64,000 nt of DNA from Streptomyces sp. NL15-2K. Its GTDB lineage: Bacteria > Actinomycetota > Actinomycetes > Streptomycetales > Streptomycetaceae. How positions within the stretch are numbered: position 1 is the stretch's first letter; every line of letters starts with the position of its first letter. Below are positions 34,588-44,982 of the stretch, one piece after another. The translations under genes and the position numbers were made by a program. Where the stretch lies: positions 2,027,501-2,091,500 of the forward strand of contig NZ_CP130630.1 of assembly GCF_030551255.1 (NCBI RefSeq), read 5' to 3'. The notes beneath the pieces were generated by a model, which was given only the letters and a program-made list of their open reading frames with translations, did not search any database and was not told the origin of the DNA.

Positions 34588-36034
34588 CGGCGCGTGGCGG
34601 AGCGCGCTCGACGAGCGCACCCGCGAGATCCGCTGTCCCGCCGACGGCTCCCCGGTGGGGGTCGTGGACGAGGCGGGCGGCAAGGACACGGTGGAGGCGA
34701 TCGCCGCCGCCCGCCGCGCCTTCGACGAGGGCCCGTGGCCGCGCACCTCCCCGAACGAGCGCGGTGACCTGCTGCTGCGGGTCGCCGACCTCCTCCTACG
34801 GGACAAGGAGGCGCTCGCCCGTGCGGAGTCGTTGGACACGGGGAAGCGGCTCGTCGAGAGCGAGTACGACATCGACGACATCGCCAACTGCTTCCGCTAC
34901 TTCGGGCGCCTGGTCGCGAGCGAGACCGGGCGGGTCGTCGACACCGGCCGGGAGGACGTCGACAGCCGGGTGGTGGACGAGCCGGTCGGCGTCTGTGCGC
35001 TCATCACGCCGTGGAACTACCCCCTTCTGCAAACGGCTTGGAAGGTCGCCCCGGCGATCGCGGCCGGCAACACGTTCGTGCTGAAGCCGAGCGAGCTGAC
35101 GCCGCACACCGCGATCCACCTCATGCGCCTCCTGGAGGAGGCCGGACTCCCGCCGGGCGTCGCCAACCTGGTCCTCGGCGCCGGTCCGGAGGCGGGCGCC
35201 CCGCTCGGCGACCACCCGGACGTGGATCTGATCTCCTTCACCGGTGGCCTCCAGACCGGGCGCCGCCTCATGGCCGCGGCGGCCGGGACCGTGAAGAAGG
35301 TCGCGCTCGAGCTCGGCGGGAAGAACCCCAACATCGTCTTCGCCGACGCCGACTTCGAGACGGCCGTCGACATGGCGCTGACGGCCGTGTTCCTGCACTC
35401 CGGGCAGGTCTGCTCGGCGGGGGCGCGGCTGCTGGTGGAGGACGCGCTGCACGACCGGTTCGTCGACGAGGTCGTACTACGCGCCGCGGACATCAGGCTC
35501 GGGGGCCCGTTCGACGAACGGGCGCAGACCGGGCCGCTGATCTCGGCGGCGCACCGCGCGAAGGTCGAAGCGTATGTCGCCCAGGGGCTGGCGGAGGGCG
35601 CGGTGCTGCGCTGCGGGGGCGCACGCCCTTCCGGGCCGGGCTTCGAGAAGGGGTTCTACTATCTGCCCACCGTGCTGGACGAGTGCACCGCGGGGATGTC
35701 GGTGGTCCGGGAGGAGTCCTTCGGGCCGGTGCTGACCGTCGAGCGCTTCACGGGCGAGGACGAGGTGGTGAGCCTGGCCAACGACACCATCTACGGCCTG
35801 GCCGGCGCCGTGTGGACGAGCGACGAGGCCAAGGCGGCCCGGGTCGCAGCGCGGCTGCGGCTCGGCACGGTCTGGATCAACGACTACCACCCGTACGTGC
35901 CGCAGGCGGAGTGGGGCGGCTTCAAGCAGTCGGGTTTCGGCCGCGAACTCGGGCCCTCGGGGCTCGCCGAGTACCGCGAGACGAAGCACATCTGGCGCAA
36001 CACGTCTCCCGCGCCACAGGGATGGTTCGCCTAA
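34568..36034 (+). CDS. betB: Betaine aldehyde dehydrogenase-like NAD(P)+-dependent aldehyde dehydrogenase
   Basis: 488-residue ALDH-superfamily enzyme that would oxidise betaine aldehyde to glycine betaine. LELGGKNPNIVF provides the active-site glutamate, and GQVCSAGAR the catalytic Cys282; SGFGRELGPSGLAEY is the common C-terminal segment. The NAD-binding TGS motif here reads FTGGLQTG, a Ser-to-Gly change. The substrate comes from context, because choline oxidase at 37852 can do both steps; it may also handle other aldehydes. ATG 34568 lies within the 3' end of the Rieske gene and is preceded by GGAGG (20-base overlap), meaning coupled translation. Confidence 0.85.
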   Translation: MADLFIDGAWRSALDERTREIRCPADGSPVGVVDEAGGKDTVEAIAAARRAFDEGPWPRTSPNERGDLLLRVADLLLRDKEALARAESLDTGKRLVESEYDIDDIANCFRYFGRLVASETGRVVDTGREDVDSRVVDEPVGVCALITPWNYPLLQTAWKVAPAIAAGNTFVLKPSELTPHTAIHLMRLLEEAGLPPGVANLVLGAGPEAGAPLGDHPDVDLISFTGGLQTGRRLMAAAAGTVKKVALELGGKNPNIVFADADFETAVDMALTAVFLHSGQVCSAGARLLVEDALHDRFVDEVVLRAADIRLGGPFDERAQTGPLISAAHRAKVEAYVAQGLAEGAVLRCGGARPSGPGFEKGFYYLPTVLDECTAGMSVVREESFGPVLTVERFTGEDEVVSLANDTIYGLAGAVWTSDEAKAARVAARLRLGTVWINDYHPYVPQAEWGGFKQSGFGRELGPSGLAEYRETKHIWRNTSPAPQGWFA

Positions 36035-36174
36035 CGCAGGCGTAACTCGACGTAACAGCGGGCACATTGCCACCGCGTATAACCGCCCTCATTGAGCCAT
36101 CTTGATCCGACCTTGTTCCAGGCACCCGCAGGAGCCGCTCCCTTCCCCGCCCCCGGCCCACCAGGAGTCCGCTC

Positions 36175-37743
36175 ATGACGACAACCGAGCAACCGACAGG
36201 CCCGCAGAGACACGACGACGCCGAACTCGCCGAGTTCGGCTACAAACCCGAACTCAAGCGCACCCTCGGCAACTTCCACACCTTCGCCGCCGGGATCAGC
36301 TACATCTCGATCCTCACCGGAACCTTCCAGCTGTTCTACTTCGGCTACGGCAGCGGCGGCCCCGCCTACTGGTGGTCGTGGCCGATGGTCTTCGTCGGCC
36401 AGTTCATGGTCGCCCTGTGCTTCGCGGAGCTGGCCGCCCGTTACCCCGTCGCGGGATCGGTCTACAACTGGTCGAAGAAGATAGGCAACAGACATCTGGG
36501 CTGGCTCGCCGGCTGGATGATGTTGATCGCGTCCATCGTGTCCATCTCGGCCGTGGCGCTGGCCTACCAGTTGACGCTGCCGCAGATCTCCGACGTGTTC
36601 CAGATGGTCGGTGACGGCACCGGCAAGTACGACGTGGCGACCAACGCGGTCATCCTGGCCGCGGTGTTGATCCTGTTCACGACCCTGGTGAACGCCTTCG
36701 GCGTCAAGCTGATGGCCACGATCAACACGGCGGGCGTGTTCATCGAGTTGATCGCCACCGTCGTCCTGATCGTCCTGCTCGCCGTCCACATCACGCGCGG
36801 TCCGCAGGTGGTGATGGAGACGAACGGCACCGAGGCGGGCTACGGCGCCGGATACCTGGGTGCCTTCCTGGTGGCCTCGCTGGCCTCGGCGTACGTCATG
36901 TACGGCTTCGACACGGCCGCGTCCCTGGGCGAGGAGTCCCTGGACCCGTCCCGCAACGCTCCCCGCGCCATCATCCGCGCGATCGTCGCCTCCTTCGTCC
37001 TCGGCGGCCTCATCCTGCTGCTCGCGCTGATGAGCGTCTCCAGCCTGAAGGGCGAGCAGCTGTCCACGGACGGCCTGCAGTACATCGTGCTCGACGTGCT
37101 CGGGTCGACGGCCGGCAAGGCGATGCTGTGGTGCGTGCTCATCGCCGTCACCGTGTGTGCCCTGGCGGTACACACGGCGGCGATCCGGCTGGCGTTCGCG
37201 ATGGCCCGGGACAACAACCTGCCGGCCTCCTCGCTGCTGGCCAAGGTCAGCCCGCGGTTCCAGACACCTGTACTGCCCGCAGTGATCATCGGGATCCTGG
37301 CGCTGGCGATCCTGGTGGTCAACATCCGCCAGCCGCAGATCTTCACGGTCGTCACCAGCATCGGCATCATCATGATCTACCTCGCCTATCTGGGTGTCAC
37401 CGCGCCGATGCTGGTGGCGAGGCTGCGCGGGAAGTGGCAGCCGGCGGGCGACGGCAGGTTCTCGCTCGGCCGCTGGGGACTGCTCGTCAACATCGTCGCC
37501 GTGCTGTGGGGCACGGTCATGACCCTCAACCTGATCTGGCCGCGCGCCGCGGTCTACAACGCCAGCGCTCCGTACCACTGGTATCTGCGCTGGGGCGCGG
37601 TGCTGTTCGTCGCGGTCATCGCGGGCGGCGGCTTCGCCTACTACTGGTTCGTCCAGCGGCACAAGACGGGCGTGCTCGCCGAGCACCGCCTGGAGGACAC
37701 CACCGCACCGACCGCTCCCCTCGCCACTCCGACGGCCGACTGA
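36175..37743 (+). CDS. APC-superfamily amino acid/choline-type permease
   Basis: 522-residue transporter with about 12 hydrophobic segments and APC-family motifs ([18 protein letters not shown] near helix 1, [18 protein letters not shown] at the first cytoplasmic loop, [24 protein letters not shown]). The relatives carry amino acids, GABA or choline; in this cluster choline or betaine is a reasonable guess. The C-terminal tail is short and Pro/Thr-rich ([13 protein letters not shown]). Start ATG 36175 with AGGAG upstream. A 140-base gap from betB suggests a promoter of its own. A 9-base tandem repeat and codA follow. Confidence 0.85.
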   Translation: MTTTEQPTGPQRHDDAELAEFGYKPELKRTLGNFHTFAAGISYISILTGTFQLFYFGYGSGGPAYWWSWPMVFVGQFMVALCFAELAARYPVAGSVYNWSKKIGNRHLGWLAGWMMLIASIVSISAVALAYQLTLPQISDVFQMVGDGTGKYDVATNAVILAAVLILFTTLVNAFGVKLMATINTAGVFIELIATVVLIVLLAVHITRGPQVVMETNGTEAGYGAGYLGAFLVASLASAYVMYGFDTAASLGEESLDPSRNAPRAIIRAIVASFVLGGLILLLALMSVSSLKGEQLSTDGLQYIVLDVLGSTAGKAMLWCVLIAVTVCALAVHTAAIRLAFAMARDNNLPASSLLAKVSPRFQTPVLPAVIIGILALAILVVNIRQPQIFTVVTSIGIIMIYLAYLGVTAPMLVARLRGKWQPAGDGRFSLGRWGLLVNIVAVLWGTVMTLNLIWPRAAVYNASAPYHWYLRWGAVLFVAVIAGGGFAYYWFVQRHKTGVLAEHRLEDTTAPTAPLATPTAD

Positions 37744-37759
37744 GAACCGGCTGCTCCGA

Positions 37760-37831
37760 CTACTCCGGTTACTCCGGTTACTCCGGTTACTCCGGTTACT
37801 CCGGTTACTCCGGTTACTCCGGTTACTCCGG
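37760..37831 (+). repeat. Tandem repeat of 9 bases (TTACTCCGG), about eight units
   Basis: Seven perfect TTACTCCGG units (37769-37831) preceded by a near-match CTACTCCGG, between the permease stop (37743) and the codA ribosome site (AAGGAGGT, 37835-37842). In the shared reading frame of both genes the stretch is open and would encode a (VTP)n linker. Because the unit is a multiple of three, changes in copy number do not change phase. Likely a variable-number locus. Confidence 0.85.
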
Positions 37832-37851
37832 CTATAAGGAGGTCCACACTC

Positions 37852-39402
37852 ATGAGCATCGATGAGTTCGACTATGTGGTGGTCGGGGGCGGCACCGCGG
37901 GCAACGTGGTGGCGGCCCGGCTCTCGGAGGATCCGTCGGTCACGGTGTGCGTCCTGGAGGCGGGACCCAGCGATGTCGGCGACGACGACGTCCTCAAACT
38001 CGAGCGCTGGATGGGGTTGTTGGAGTCCGGCTACGACTGGGACTACCCGGTCGAACCGCAGGCGAGCGGCAACAGCTTCATGCGGCACGCCCGCGCCAAG
38101 GTGCTGGGCGGCTGTTCCTCGCACAACTCCTGCATCGCCTTCTGGGCACCGGCCGAGGACCTCGACGGCTGGGCGGCGGCCGGCTGTACGGGCTGGAGCG
38201 CCGCCGATCTCTTCCCGCTCTACCGGCGGCTGGAGAACAACGACGCGCCCGGCGACCACCACGGCCGCACCGGCCCGGTGAAGCTGCGCACGCTGAAGAG
38301 CGACGATCCGTGCGGCACGGCCCTGCTGGAGGCCTGTGCCCAGGCCGGGATCCCGACCACGCCCTTCAACACGGGCAGAACGGTGGTCCGGGGCGCGGGC
38401 TGGTTCCAGATCAACTCCGACGAGAACAACATCCGTCAGTCCTCGTCCGTGGCGTACCTCCACCCCGTCATGGACAAGCGGCCGAACCTGGAGGTGCGCA
38501 CGGGGGTGCGGGCCAAGAAGCTCGTGCTCGACGGGCGGCGGTGCGTGGGCGCCGAATACCTGGACCCGGACCTGATCCATACGCGGACGGTACGGGCCAG
38601 ACGCGAGGTGATCGTGTCCTGCGGGGCGATCGACTCCCCCAAGCTGCTGATGCTGTCGGGCATCGGCCCTGCCGGGCACCTGCGCGAGGTCGGCGTCGAG
38701 GTGGTCGTGGACGCGCCCGGCGTGGGCGAGAACCTCCAGGACCATCCCGAGGGCGTCATCATGTGGGAGGCCGGGCAGCCCATGACCACCGCCTCCAGCC
38801 AGTGGTGGGAGGCGGGCATCTTCTACGACACCGAACCGGGCCTGGACCGGCCGGACCTGATGTTCCACTACGGGTCCGTGCCGTTCGACATGAACACCGC
38901 GCGGTGGGGCTACCCCACGTCCGAGAACGCCTTCTGCCTCACGCCGAACGTGACGCGCGCGAAGTCACGGGGGACGGTTCGGCTGCGGACGCGGGACTAC
39001 CGGGACAAACCGAAGGTGGATCCGCGGTACTTCACGCACGAGCACGATGCGCGGGTGATGACGTACGGGCTGAAGCTCGCGCGTCGTATTGCCGCGCAAC
39101 CGGCACTCAGCGGCTGGGCGGGCGCCGAACTGGCTCCCGGCCCGGACGTCCGCACCGACGACGAGCTGCTCGACTACATCCACAAGACCCACAACACCGT
39201 CTACCACCCGTCGTGCACCGTGAAGATGGGCGCCGACGACGACCCCTCGGCCCCGCTCGACGCGCGGCTGCGGGTCAAGGGGGTCGAGGGGCTGCGGGTC
39301 GCGGACGGCTCGGTCATGCCGGACCTCGTCACCGTCAACCCGTGCATCACGACGATGATGATCGGCGAGAGATGCGCGGATCTGCTCAAGGAGGACGCGT
39401 GA
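37852..39402 (+). CDS. codA: Choline oxidase (GMC oxidoreductase)
   Basis: Flavoprotein oxidase of 516 residues that converts choline through betaine aldehyde to glycine betaine with two oxygen molecules. FAD loop [19 protein letters not shown] begins the protein. His91 in [19 protein letters not shown] corresponds to the flavin-linked histidine of the Arthrobacter enzyme. Other matches are [14 protein letters not shown], His452 in THNTVYHP and Asn496 in [12 protein letters not shown]. It is closer to choline oxidase than to bacterial choline dehydrogenase BetA. ATG 37852 has a near-perfect AAGGAGGT. It ends three bases before the convergent SMC-like gene ends. Confidence 0.92.
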   Translation: MSIDEFDYVVVGGGTAGNVVAARLSEDPSVTVCVLEAGPSDVGDDDVLKLERWMGLLESGYDWDYPVEPQASGNSFMRHARAKVLGGCSSHNSCIAFWAPAEDLDGWAAAGCTGWSAADLFPLYRRLENNDAPGDHHGRTGPVKLRTLKSDDPCGTALLEACAQAGIPTTPFNTGRTVVRGAGWFQINSDENNIRQSSSVAYLHPVMDKRPNLEVRTGVRAKKLVLDGRRCVGAEYLDPDLIHTRTVRARREVIVSCGAIDSPKLLMLSGIGPAGHLREVGVEVVVDAPGVGENLQDHPEGVIMWEAGQPMTTASSQWWEAGIFYDTEPGLDRPDLMFHYGSVPFDMNTARWGYPTSENAFCLTPNVTRAKSRGTVRLRTRDYRDKPKVDPRYFTHEHDARVMTYGLKLARRIAAQPALSGWAGAELAPGPDVRTDDELLDYIHKTHNTVYHPSCTVKMGADDDPSAPLDARLRVKGVEGLRVADGSVMPDLVTVNPCITTMMIGERCADLLKEDA

Positions 39403-39405
39403 CGG

Positions 39406-42400
39406 CTATGCGGGCCGCTTGAACATCCGTGTCGCCGTGATCTCGCTGTGCACCGCTTCACCTTCTCCGGCCGGGGCCTGCTGCGGCAGTCCCGGCCGGA
39501 GGTGTTCCTCCACCCGGATGTACTTCAGCCCCGCTCGCAGATCGGCGTCGTTGCGCAGCCGGATGACCAGCGGGAACTCGGCGAGCGCGGTCGTGTCGAA
39601 CAGCCCGGTGGTGTAGAGGAGCTGAACGCCCAGCGCATCCGACACAGCCCTCTGGAGCTCCAGCAGGTACGTGGCGTTGGCGCGCCCGATCGGATTGTCC
39701 AGGAACAGCGTGCCGGCGTGCCGGTGCTTGTCCCGGCCTCGGTCGTTCGACCTGAGCGCGGCCATCGTGCAGTACAGGGCGATGGCGGCGGTGAGCAGCT
39801 GACCGCCGGAGAACACGTCGCCCATCTGCCCCACGGGCACGCGCTCGGCGCGCAGTACGGCGTCCGGCTTGAGGATCTCCACGGCCACCCCCTTGGGCTG
39901 GAGTGCCGCGGCGACGCCCCGCAGCAGCAGGGACATGCCGTCGCGCCGCAGGTCGGAGTTCTTCTTGACGGCGGCCCGGGTGGCCTCGTCGATGACCTCG
40001 CCGAGCCGCTCGGTGAGCGTGGCCTGGTCGGGCTCCTCGAAGCGGATGCGCAGGAACTCCTGCCCGGACCACTCACCGAGGCCTTCCGGCAGCCGGGAGA
40101 GCCGCTGGGCGGACCTGAGCGTGGCGAGGGCCGACTCGACGAGCCCTCTGAGGCGGTCCACGATCGAGTCCCTGTTGCGCTCCAGCTGCTCCAACTCGTC
40201 CGTGAGCACCCGGAGTCGGGGCGCGAAGGCGTCCGCCCACTTCTGGGCGTGCTCGGGCAGCGCGGAGGCGGGCAGTTCGCGGATCTGCTGCCGTGCCGGG
40301 GTGCGGACCTGCTCGTAGCGCGTGGAGTTGGCGTGCCGGACGAGGATGTCGCTCGCCTCGCGCACGGCGGACTCGGCGGCCGACAGGTCGGCGGCGCAGC
40401 CGCGCAGCGAGCGGCGGGCCTCGGCGGCGGACTGCCGGGCCTCCTCCAGGCTGCCGGGGTGCGGCTCCGGCTCCTCCTGCTCCTCCTCAGGGGCGTGCTC
40501 GCGCAGCAGGTCACGCAGCATGGCGGCGATCTCGTCGAAGCCGCCGGCCGCGTCCTCGGCGGCGCGGTGGGCGTCGAGCAGTTCGGTGTGCGCTTCCCGT
40601 GCCCGGGTCAACGCCTCGGTGCGCGAGGCGAGTTCGGCGGTCGCCGTGCGCAGCAGCGCCTGCGCGTGTTCGGCGTCGCGCGGCTGAAGCTCCTCGGGCA
40701 GCTCGGTGTGCGCCTCACCGTCCTCGGGCGCGTGCCGCTCGGCCTCGCCGCGCAGGCGTCCGAGCTGCTCGCTCGCGCTCGACATCCGGGTCTCCAGGAG
40801 CTGCACCAGCTCCTCCGCCCGCGCTACGGCGGCCTGCCGGGACGGCCCGTCGGAGCCGTCGGGCGACTGGAGCAGCTGCTCCGCGCGCGTGCGGACCTTG
40901 TTGCTCAGCCGGTCCAGCTCGGAGCGTGCCGCGCTCTCGTCGCTCTCCGCGCGCGCCTGCTCGGCGCGCAGGTCGGCCCCGACGCCGACCTTCTCGTACA
41001 CCTGGGAGGCGGCCCGGTAGGCCTCACGGAGGGCGGGCAGGGACGCCTTGGGAGCGTCCGCGTCGCTGTCCGGTACGTCGTCGGGGGCGCCCGCGATCTC
41101 CGAGCGCTCGGCCCGCAGCGCCCGGGCGGTGCGGCGGGCGTCGTCGGCGGCGCGCTGGGCGGCCCGCCGGTCCTCGTCGGCGGCCCGGGCACGCTCCAGG
41201 CAGGCCTGGGCGCGGGCCTCCGACTCGGTGGCCTCGTCGGCGAGTTCGCGCAGTTTGACCTGCCAGCCGGCGCGCTCGCGCAGCCGGAAGGCGAGCCCGG
41301 CGAGGGCGTCGGCGGCGCGCCGGGCCTTCTGGGCCGCCTCCTGCCGCTCGTCCCGGACCTGCGCGGCCTCGGCGGCGGCTTCATCGGCCTCGGCCCGCAG
41401 GGTCCGCGCCTCGGCCAGCTCGGCCTCCGCCTCCGCCGCGAACGCGCGCGTGTCCTGGGCGGCCTGGGCCAGCTCGACCAGCCGGCCGGCCGGGCAGCCG
41501 GTGCGCCAGGAGGAGAGCCGCGCCGCCAGCTCCCGGTCCTTGCCGAGCCGTGCGGCGAGCGTGCGGATCTCCTCGTCTCGCTCGGTGGCCCGCGCGCGCA
41601 GCGCCTGCCGCTCCTCGTCAGCGGCGTGCTCGTCGTGCATGGCCGGGTTCGGCGGTACGAGGAAGACGGCACCGGTCTCGGAGTCGGGAGCCGGCGTCGG
41701 TGCGAGCAGGGCGGCGGCCGTTCCGACCGCCACGGCGGACCTCGGCAGCAGCGCGGCGTCGATCAGCGCCTCCCGGGCACGCACGTGCGTGGCGGGGTCG
41801 GTGATGATCACGCCGTCGACCAGTTCCGGCCGCGCGGCCAGTACGCGCGCGTGGTCGACGGGGTCGACGGCCTGGGCGAGGTAGCGCCAGCCGGGCAGTG
41901 CGGGGATGCCGTGCTCGCCCAGGAACTCCACGGTGGCCAGCACGTCCGGGCCGGGCGGCAGCAGCCCGCCGTCACCGAGCGCGCCCAGGATCCGGGAGTC
42001 GTCGGCGGCGGCGGTACGCAGGTCGAAGAGCTGCCGCTCGGCGGAAGAGACGGCATCGTCGAGCAGCTCGCGCAGTTCGTCGGCGAAGCGGTCCAGGTCC
42101 TCGGGAGTGAGACCTGACGGGTTGCCCTCGTCGGTGTCCTGCCGGGGCCGCGGGACCACGGGGCGTGCTTCGCTTCCGGTCAGGCTGAGCAGTTCCGCCA
42201 GCCGGTCCTCCCCGGCCAGCCCTTCGGCGAGGCGGCGCTCGGCCTCGTAGGACCGCTCCGCCGCCGTGGCCGCGTCCTCCGCGCGGGCCGCCGTCAGCTC
42301 GGCGCGGGACTCGGCCGAAGCCGCCTCGCGCGCGTGCTCCGTGGCCCGGCGCGACGCCTCGCGCGCGGTGTCCCAGGCGGCGACCGCCGTCTTCTCGGCG

Positions 42401-44019
42401 TCGCTGGCGGCGAGGGCCGCGCGCGCCGGGTCGGCGTCGGGCGCGCTGTCGTCGAGCCAGCCCGCGCGCACCGCCTCGGTGGTCTCCTGCTCGACTTCGC
42501 TCAGCCGCTGCCGCAGATGCCCGACCTCGCTGCGGGCACGCTGCGCTTCGGTGGCGGCGCCGGTGGAGTCCCGGTGGGCGGACTCGCTGACCTCCTGGAG
42601 GGCGGCGGACCGCTCCTCCTCCTCGTTGGCGAGGGTCTCGGCGCTCTCCGCGGCCGCGTGCAGGGCCCGTACGAGATCGACGGCGGCCTTGGCGCGGGCG
42701 GCCAGAGCCGGTGCCGCGTCCCGTTCGGCCTCCTGGATGGCGGCGGCCACGCGGGCGACCCGGTCGGCGGCGGCGCGGTGGCGCAGCACGGTCTCGGCTG
42801 CCTGCCAGGCGGAGTGCAGCGTGCGCGCGTCGGCGAGCTCGCGCTTTTGTGCGGCGGCGGACTTCTCGGCGGCGGCGAGCGCCAGCGAGGCGTGCCGGTA
42901 GGCGAGTTCGGCGGCGATCAGCGCGCTGCGCTCCCGGGCCGCCTCGGCGTGCGTGACGGCATGCGCGGCGGCGGTGACCCGTTGGGCGAGGTCGGCGGCT
43001 CGCACCCGCTCCTGGGCTCCCCGGGCGGAGAGCCGGCGCACCAGGGTCCGTGTACGGCGTTCGGCGCCGGTGTGGATGTCACGCGCGCGGGAGCGGGCCT
43101 CGGCGGCCTCGACGATCCGCCCGAGCAGGTCGACCGACCCGGCGGTGAAGTCCCGTTCGGCGATCAGCTCGGCGCGCCGCCCCAGCTTGTTGCCGAAACC
43201 GCTGACCAGGTCGGCGAGCCCGTCGGTGTCCCGCGTGTCCGTCACGGCGCGCAGCAGCAGGTCGGTGAAGTCGGAGTCCTTCTTGACCGCGAAGAGGCCG
43301 GCGGCCTCGCCCTCGTCGGCGTTCATCTCCCGCTGGTAGCGGAAGAGTTCGGGGTCGAGCGCGAGGTCGCCGAGGTGCTCGATCCAGCGGTCGTGGATCT
43401 CCTCCCAGTGCACCTCCAGGTGCGGATACGCCTTGCCCGCCTCGGTGAGGGCGTCACGGAAGCCCTTCATGGTGCGCCGGCGGCCCTGAGCGGCCGACTG
43501 CCCCTCGACGGGCGGCCGTACGGCGGTGGACTCGGCCACCGGCAGGCTGTCCAGGGTCAGCCCGGGGCCGGGCCGGAACGAGTACCAGGCCTCGGCGAAC
43601 TTCCGCGGGTCGTTGGAGACCTGGCGCCCCCGCCACTCGCTGACCTTGCCGACGACGACGCACTCGCCGGTCTGCACGTGCTGCCACTCCAGCGCCACGT
43701 GCCCGCAGTCGTCCGCGAGCAGGAACTTCCGCAGCACACCGGAGCTGGCGCCGCCGAGCGTGTTCCGGTGGCCGGGCAGCATCACCGAGAAGATCAGCTT
43801 CAGGAGGACGGACTTGCCGCCGCCGTTCTCCAGGAAGAGCACACCGGCGGGGGCTGGCCGGCGCGGCGGGCCGACCGGCTCCTCCTCGAAGAACTCCGCC
43901 TGGGTGGGCGCGGGGTCGGGCACGGGCTCGCCCACGCCCCGCAGGTCGAGCACGGTGTCGGCGTAGCGCGCACCGGCGGGCCCGATGGAGTAGAGGCGGA
44001 CGCGGGACAGCTCGTACAT
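39406..44019 (-). CDS. SMC/MukB-like ATPase, 1537 residues, unusual Walker B
   Basis: Large coiled-coil ATPase in the layout head - coiled coil - hinge - coiled coil - head. The N-terminal Walker A is LENGGGKSVLLKL (residues about 62-74), the middle globular hinge lies near 670-790 (ALGDGGLLPPGPDV to TAAALLAPTP), and the C-terminal head has signature SGGQLLTAAIALY (near 1402). Walker B (near 1434) reads TLFLDNPIG, with Asn at the place of the usual catalytic Glu. Between, thousands of bases encode long Ala/Glu/Arg heptads. It is most like JetC/MksB of Wadjet and MukBEF systems. It is transcribed with two smaller genes upstream, and no JetD-type nuclease gene is nearby. Confidence 0.8.
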   Translation of the reverse strand: MYELSRVRLYSIGPAGARYADTVLDLRGVGEPVPDPAPTQAEFFEEEPVGPPRRPAPAGVLFLENGGGKSVLLKLIFSVMLPGHRNTLGGASSGVLRKFLLADDCGHVALEWQHVQTGECVVVGKVSEWRGRQVSNDPRKFAEAWYSFRPGPGLTLDSLPVAESTAVRPPVEGQSAAQGRRRTMKGFRDALTEAGKAYPHLEVHWEEIHDRWIEHLGDLALDPELFRYQREMNADEGEAAGLFAVKKDSDFTDLLLRAVTDTRDTDGLADLVSGFGNKLGRRAELIAERDFTAGSVDLLGRIVEAAEARSRARDIHTGAERRTRTLVRRLSARGAQERVRAADLAQRVTAAAHAVTHAEAARERSALIAAELAYRHASLALAAAEKSAAAQKRELADARTLHSAWQAAETVLRHRAAADRVARVAAAIQEAERDAAPALAARAKAAVDLVRALHAAAESAETLANEEEERSAALQEVSESAHRDSTGAATEAQRARSEVGHLRQRLSEVEQETTEAVRAGWLDDSAPDADPARAALAASDAEKTAVAAWDTAREASRRATEHAREAASAESRAELTAARAEDAATAAERSYEAERRLAEGLAGEDRLAELLSLTGSEARPVVPRPRQDTDEGNPSGLTPEDLDRFADELRELLDDAVSSAERQLFDLRTAAADDSRILGALGDGGLLPPGPDVLATVEFLGEHGIPALPGWRYLAQAVDPVDHARVLAARPELVDGVIITDPATHVRAREALIDAALLPRSAVAVGTAAALLAPTPAPDSETGAVFLVPPNPAMHDEHAADEERQALRARATERDEEIRTLAARLGKDRELAARLSSWRTGCPAGRLVELAQAAQDTRAFAAEAEAELAEARTLRAEADEAAAEAAQVRDERQEAAQKARRAADALAGLAFRLRERAGWQVKLRELADEATESEARAQACLERARAADEDRRAAQRAADDARRTARALRAERSEIAGAPDDVPDSDADAPKASLPALREAYRAASQVYEKVGVGADLRAEQARAESDESAARSELDRLSNKVRTRAEQLLQSPDGSDGPSRQAAVARAEELVQLLETRMSSASEQLGRLRGEAERHAPEDGEAHTELPEELQPRDAEHAQALLRTATAELASRTEALTRAREAHTELLDAHRAAEDAAGGFDEIAAMLRDLLREHAPEEEQEEPEPHPGSLEEARQSAAEARRSLRGCAADLSAAESAVREASDILVRHANSTRYEQVRTPARQQIRELPASALPEHAQKWADAFAPRLRVLTDELEQLERNRDSIVDRLRGLVESALATLRSAQRLSRLPEGLGEWSGQEFLRIRFEEPDQATLTERLGEVIDEATRAAVKKNSDLRRDGMSLLLRGVAAALQPKGVAVEILKPDAVLRAERVPVGQMGDVFSGGQLLTAAIALYCTMAALRSNDRGRDKHRHAGTLFLDNPIGRANATYLLELQRAVSDALGVQLLYTTGLFDTTALAEFPLVIRLRNDADLRAGLKYIRVEEHLRPGLPQQAPAGEGEAVHSEITATRMFKRPA

Positions 44020-44057
44020 GGCGGACTCTCGTAAGTCTTCGGCGAAGGTGCGGTGGG

Positions 44058-44936
44058 TCAGGAGTGGAACGGCAGCCCGGCGTCGGCCACCAGGTCCAGG
44101 TCGTCGGTGTCCTCGGCGGGCAGCAGGGTCGGCGTTCCGTCGGTGACCGGGACGACGCCCAGCTCCAGTAGCTCGGCCATGGCGGCACTGCCCGCCATGT
44201 CACGCACCTGGAGCTGATAGCGGGCCGTGGTCCGGTAGGTGCCGCCGTTGTCGTCCCCGGTCCGCTGCAGGAATCCGGAGTCGGTGAGGAAGGCGACGGC
44301 CTTGCCGACGATGCCGGTCGTCGAACCGGCGAGCCTGCGCGCGTCCTTGGTGGCGCCGGTGGCGCTGCGTCTGACCCAGATCCGCCAGGCGGTCTCCAGG
44401 CCGGGCGCGTCGGTCGCCGGGTCGGTGTTCTCGCCCTGCGCCTCCGCGCGCTCCTCCAGACGGCGGCAGGCCTGGCGTACGAAGGCGTCGACGCCGTTGA
44501 CCGAGACGCGCCCGATGTACCCGTCGTCGGCGAGGTCCTCGGGCCGCGGGAACGCCATGGCGGCGACGGCGAGATGCGCCAGCCCGTGCAGGAAGCGGTC
44601 CCCCGAGTCGGCGGACGTGCGGCGCGCGTAGTCGCCCATGCGGACGGCGAACACCGAGTCCTCGGCGGCGGTCACGGCCATCCCCGCGCGCGGGGACACC
44701 TCCAGCACGACCAGCCCCAGGCCGGCGGCCACGGCGTCGGCGAGCCGCGCGAACGGCGGGTCCTCGCGGTAGCGCCGCAGCAGCTCCGTGTACTCCTGGT
44801 CGCGGGCGGGCTGCAACTTGGGCTGCAGGCCGAAGGCGACGAGCCGCGCCGCGTCCGCGGCATCGGCGGGGGTGACGGCACTGCTCACCGGCGCGGCGGC
44901 GGCCTCCGTGTCACTCCGGTCGACGTGCTCGGTCAC
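44058..44936 (-). CDS. MukE/JetB-like winged-helix (KITE-type) accessory protein
   Basis: 292-residue protein between the SMC-like gene and a kleisin-like gene. The position and pattern fit a KITE (winged-helix dimer) subunit. DRFLHGLAHLAVAAMAFPRPEDL and FLTDSGFLQRTGDDNGGTYRTTARYQLQVRDMA are likely winged-helix segments, the second reading as helix, helix, strand and wing. Sequence conservation to MukE is not obvious by eye, so this rests mostly on context and fold-like pattern. Start GTG 44936 follows AAGGAGCC. It is 38 bases from the SMC start and 46 from the previous stop, an operon arrangement. Confidence 0.6.
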   Translation of the reverse strand: MTEHVDRSDTEAAAAPVSSAVTPADAADAARLVAFGLQPKLQPARDQEYTELLRRYREDPPFARLADAVAAGLGLVVLEVSPRAGMAVTAAEDSVFAVRMGDYARRTSADSGDRFLHGLAHLAVAAMAFPRPEDLADDGYIGRVSVNGVDAFVRQACRRLEERAEAQGENTDPATDAPGLETAWRIWVRRSATGATKDARRLAGSTTGIVGKAVAFLTDSGFLQRTGDDNGGTYRTTARYQLQVRDMAGSAAMAELLELGVVPVTDGTPTLLPAEDTDDLDLVADAGLPFHS

Positions 44937-44982
44937 GGTCGGGGCTCCTTGCTGAGATGGTTCACGAAGAGGTACGTCACGC

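Noticed and set aside
36031..38868. Long minus-strand open frame opposite the permease and choline oxidase genes, containing Asn-Arg-Ser repeats over the 9-bp repeat.
   Set aside because: Antisense shadow; composition is His/Asp/Arg-rich without family motifs and the plus-strand genes are clearly real.
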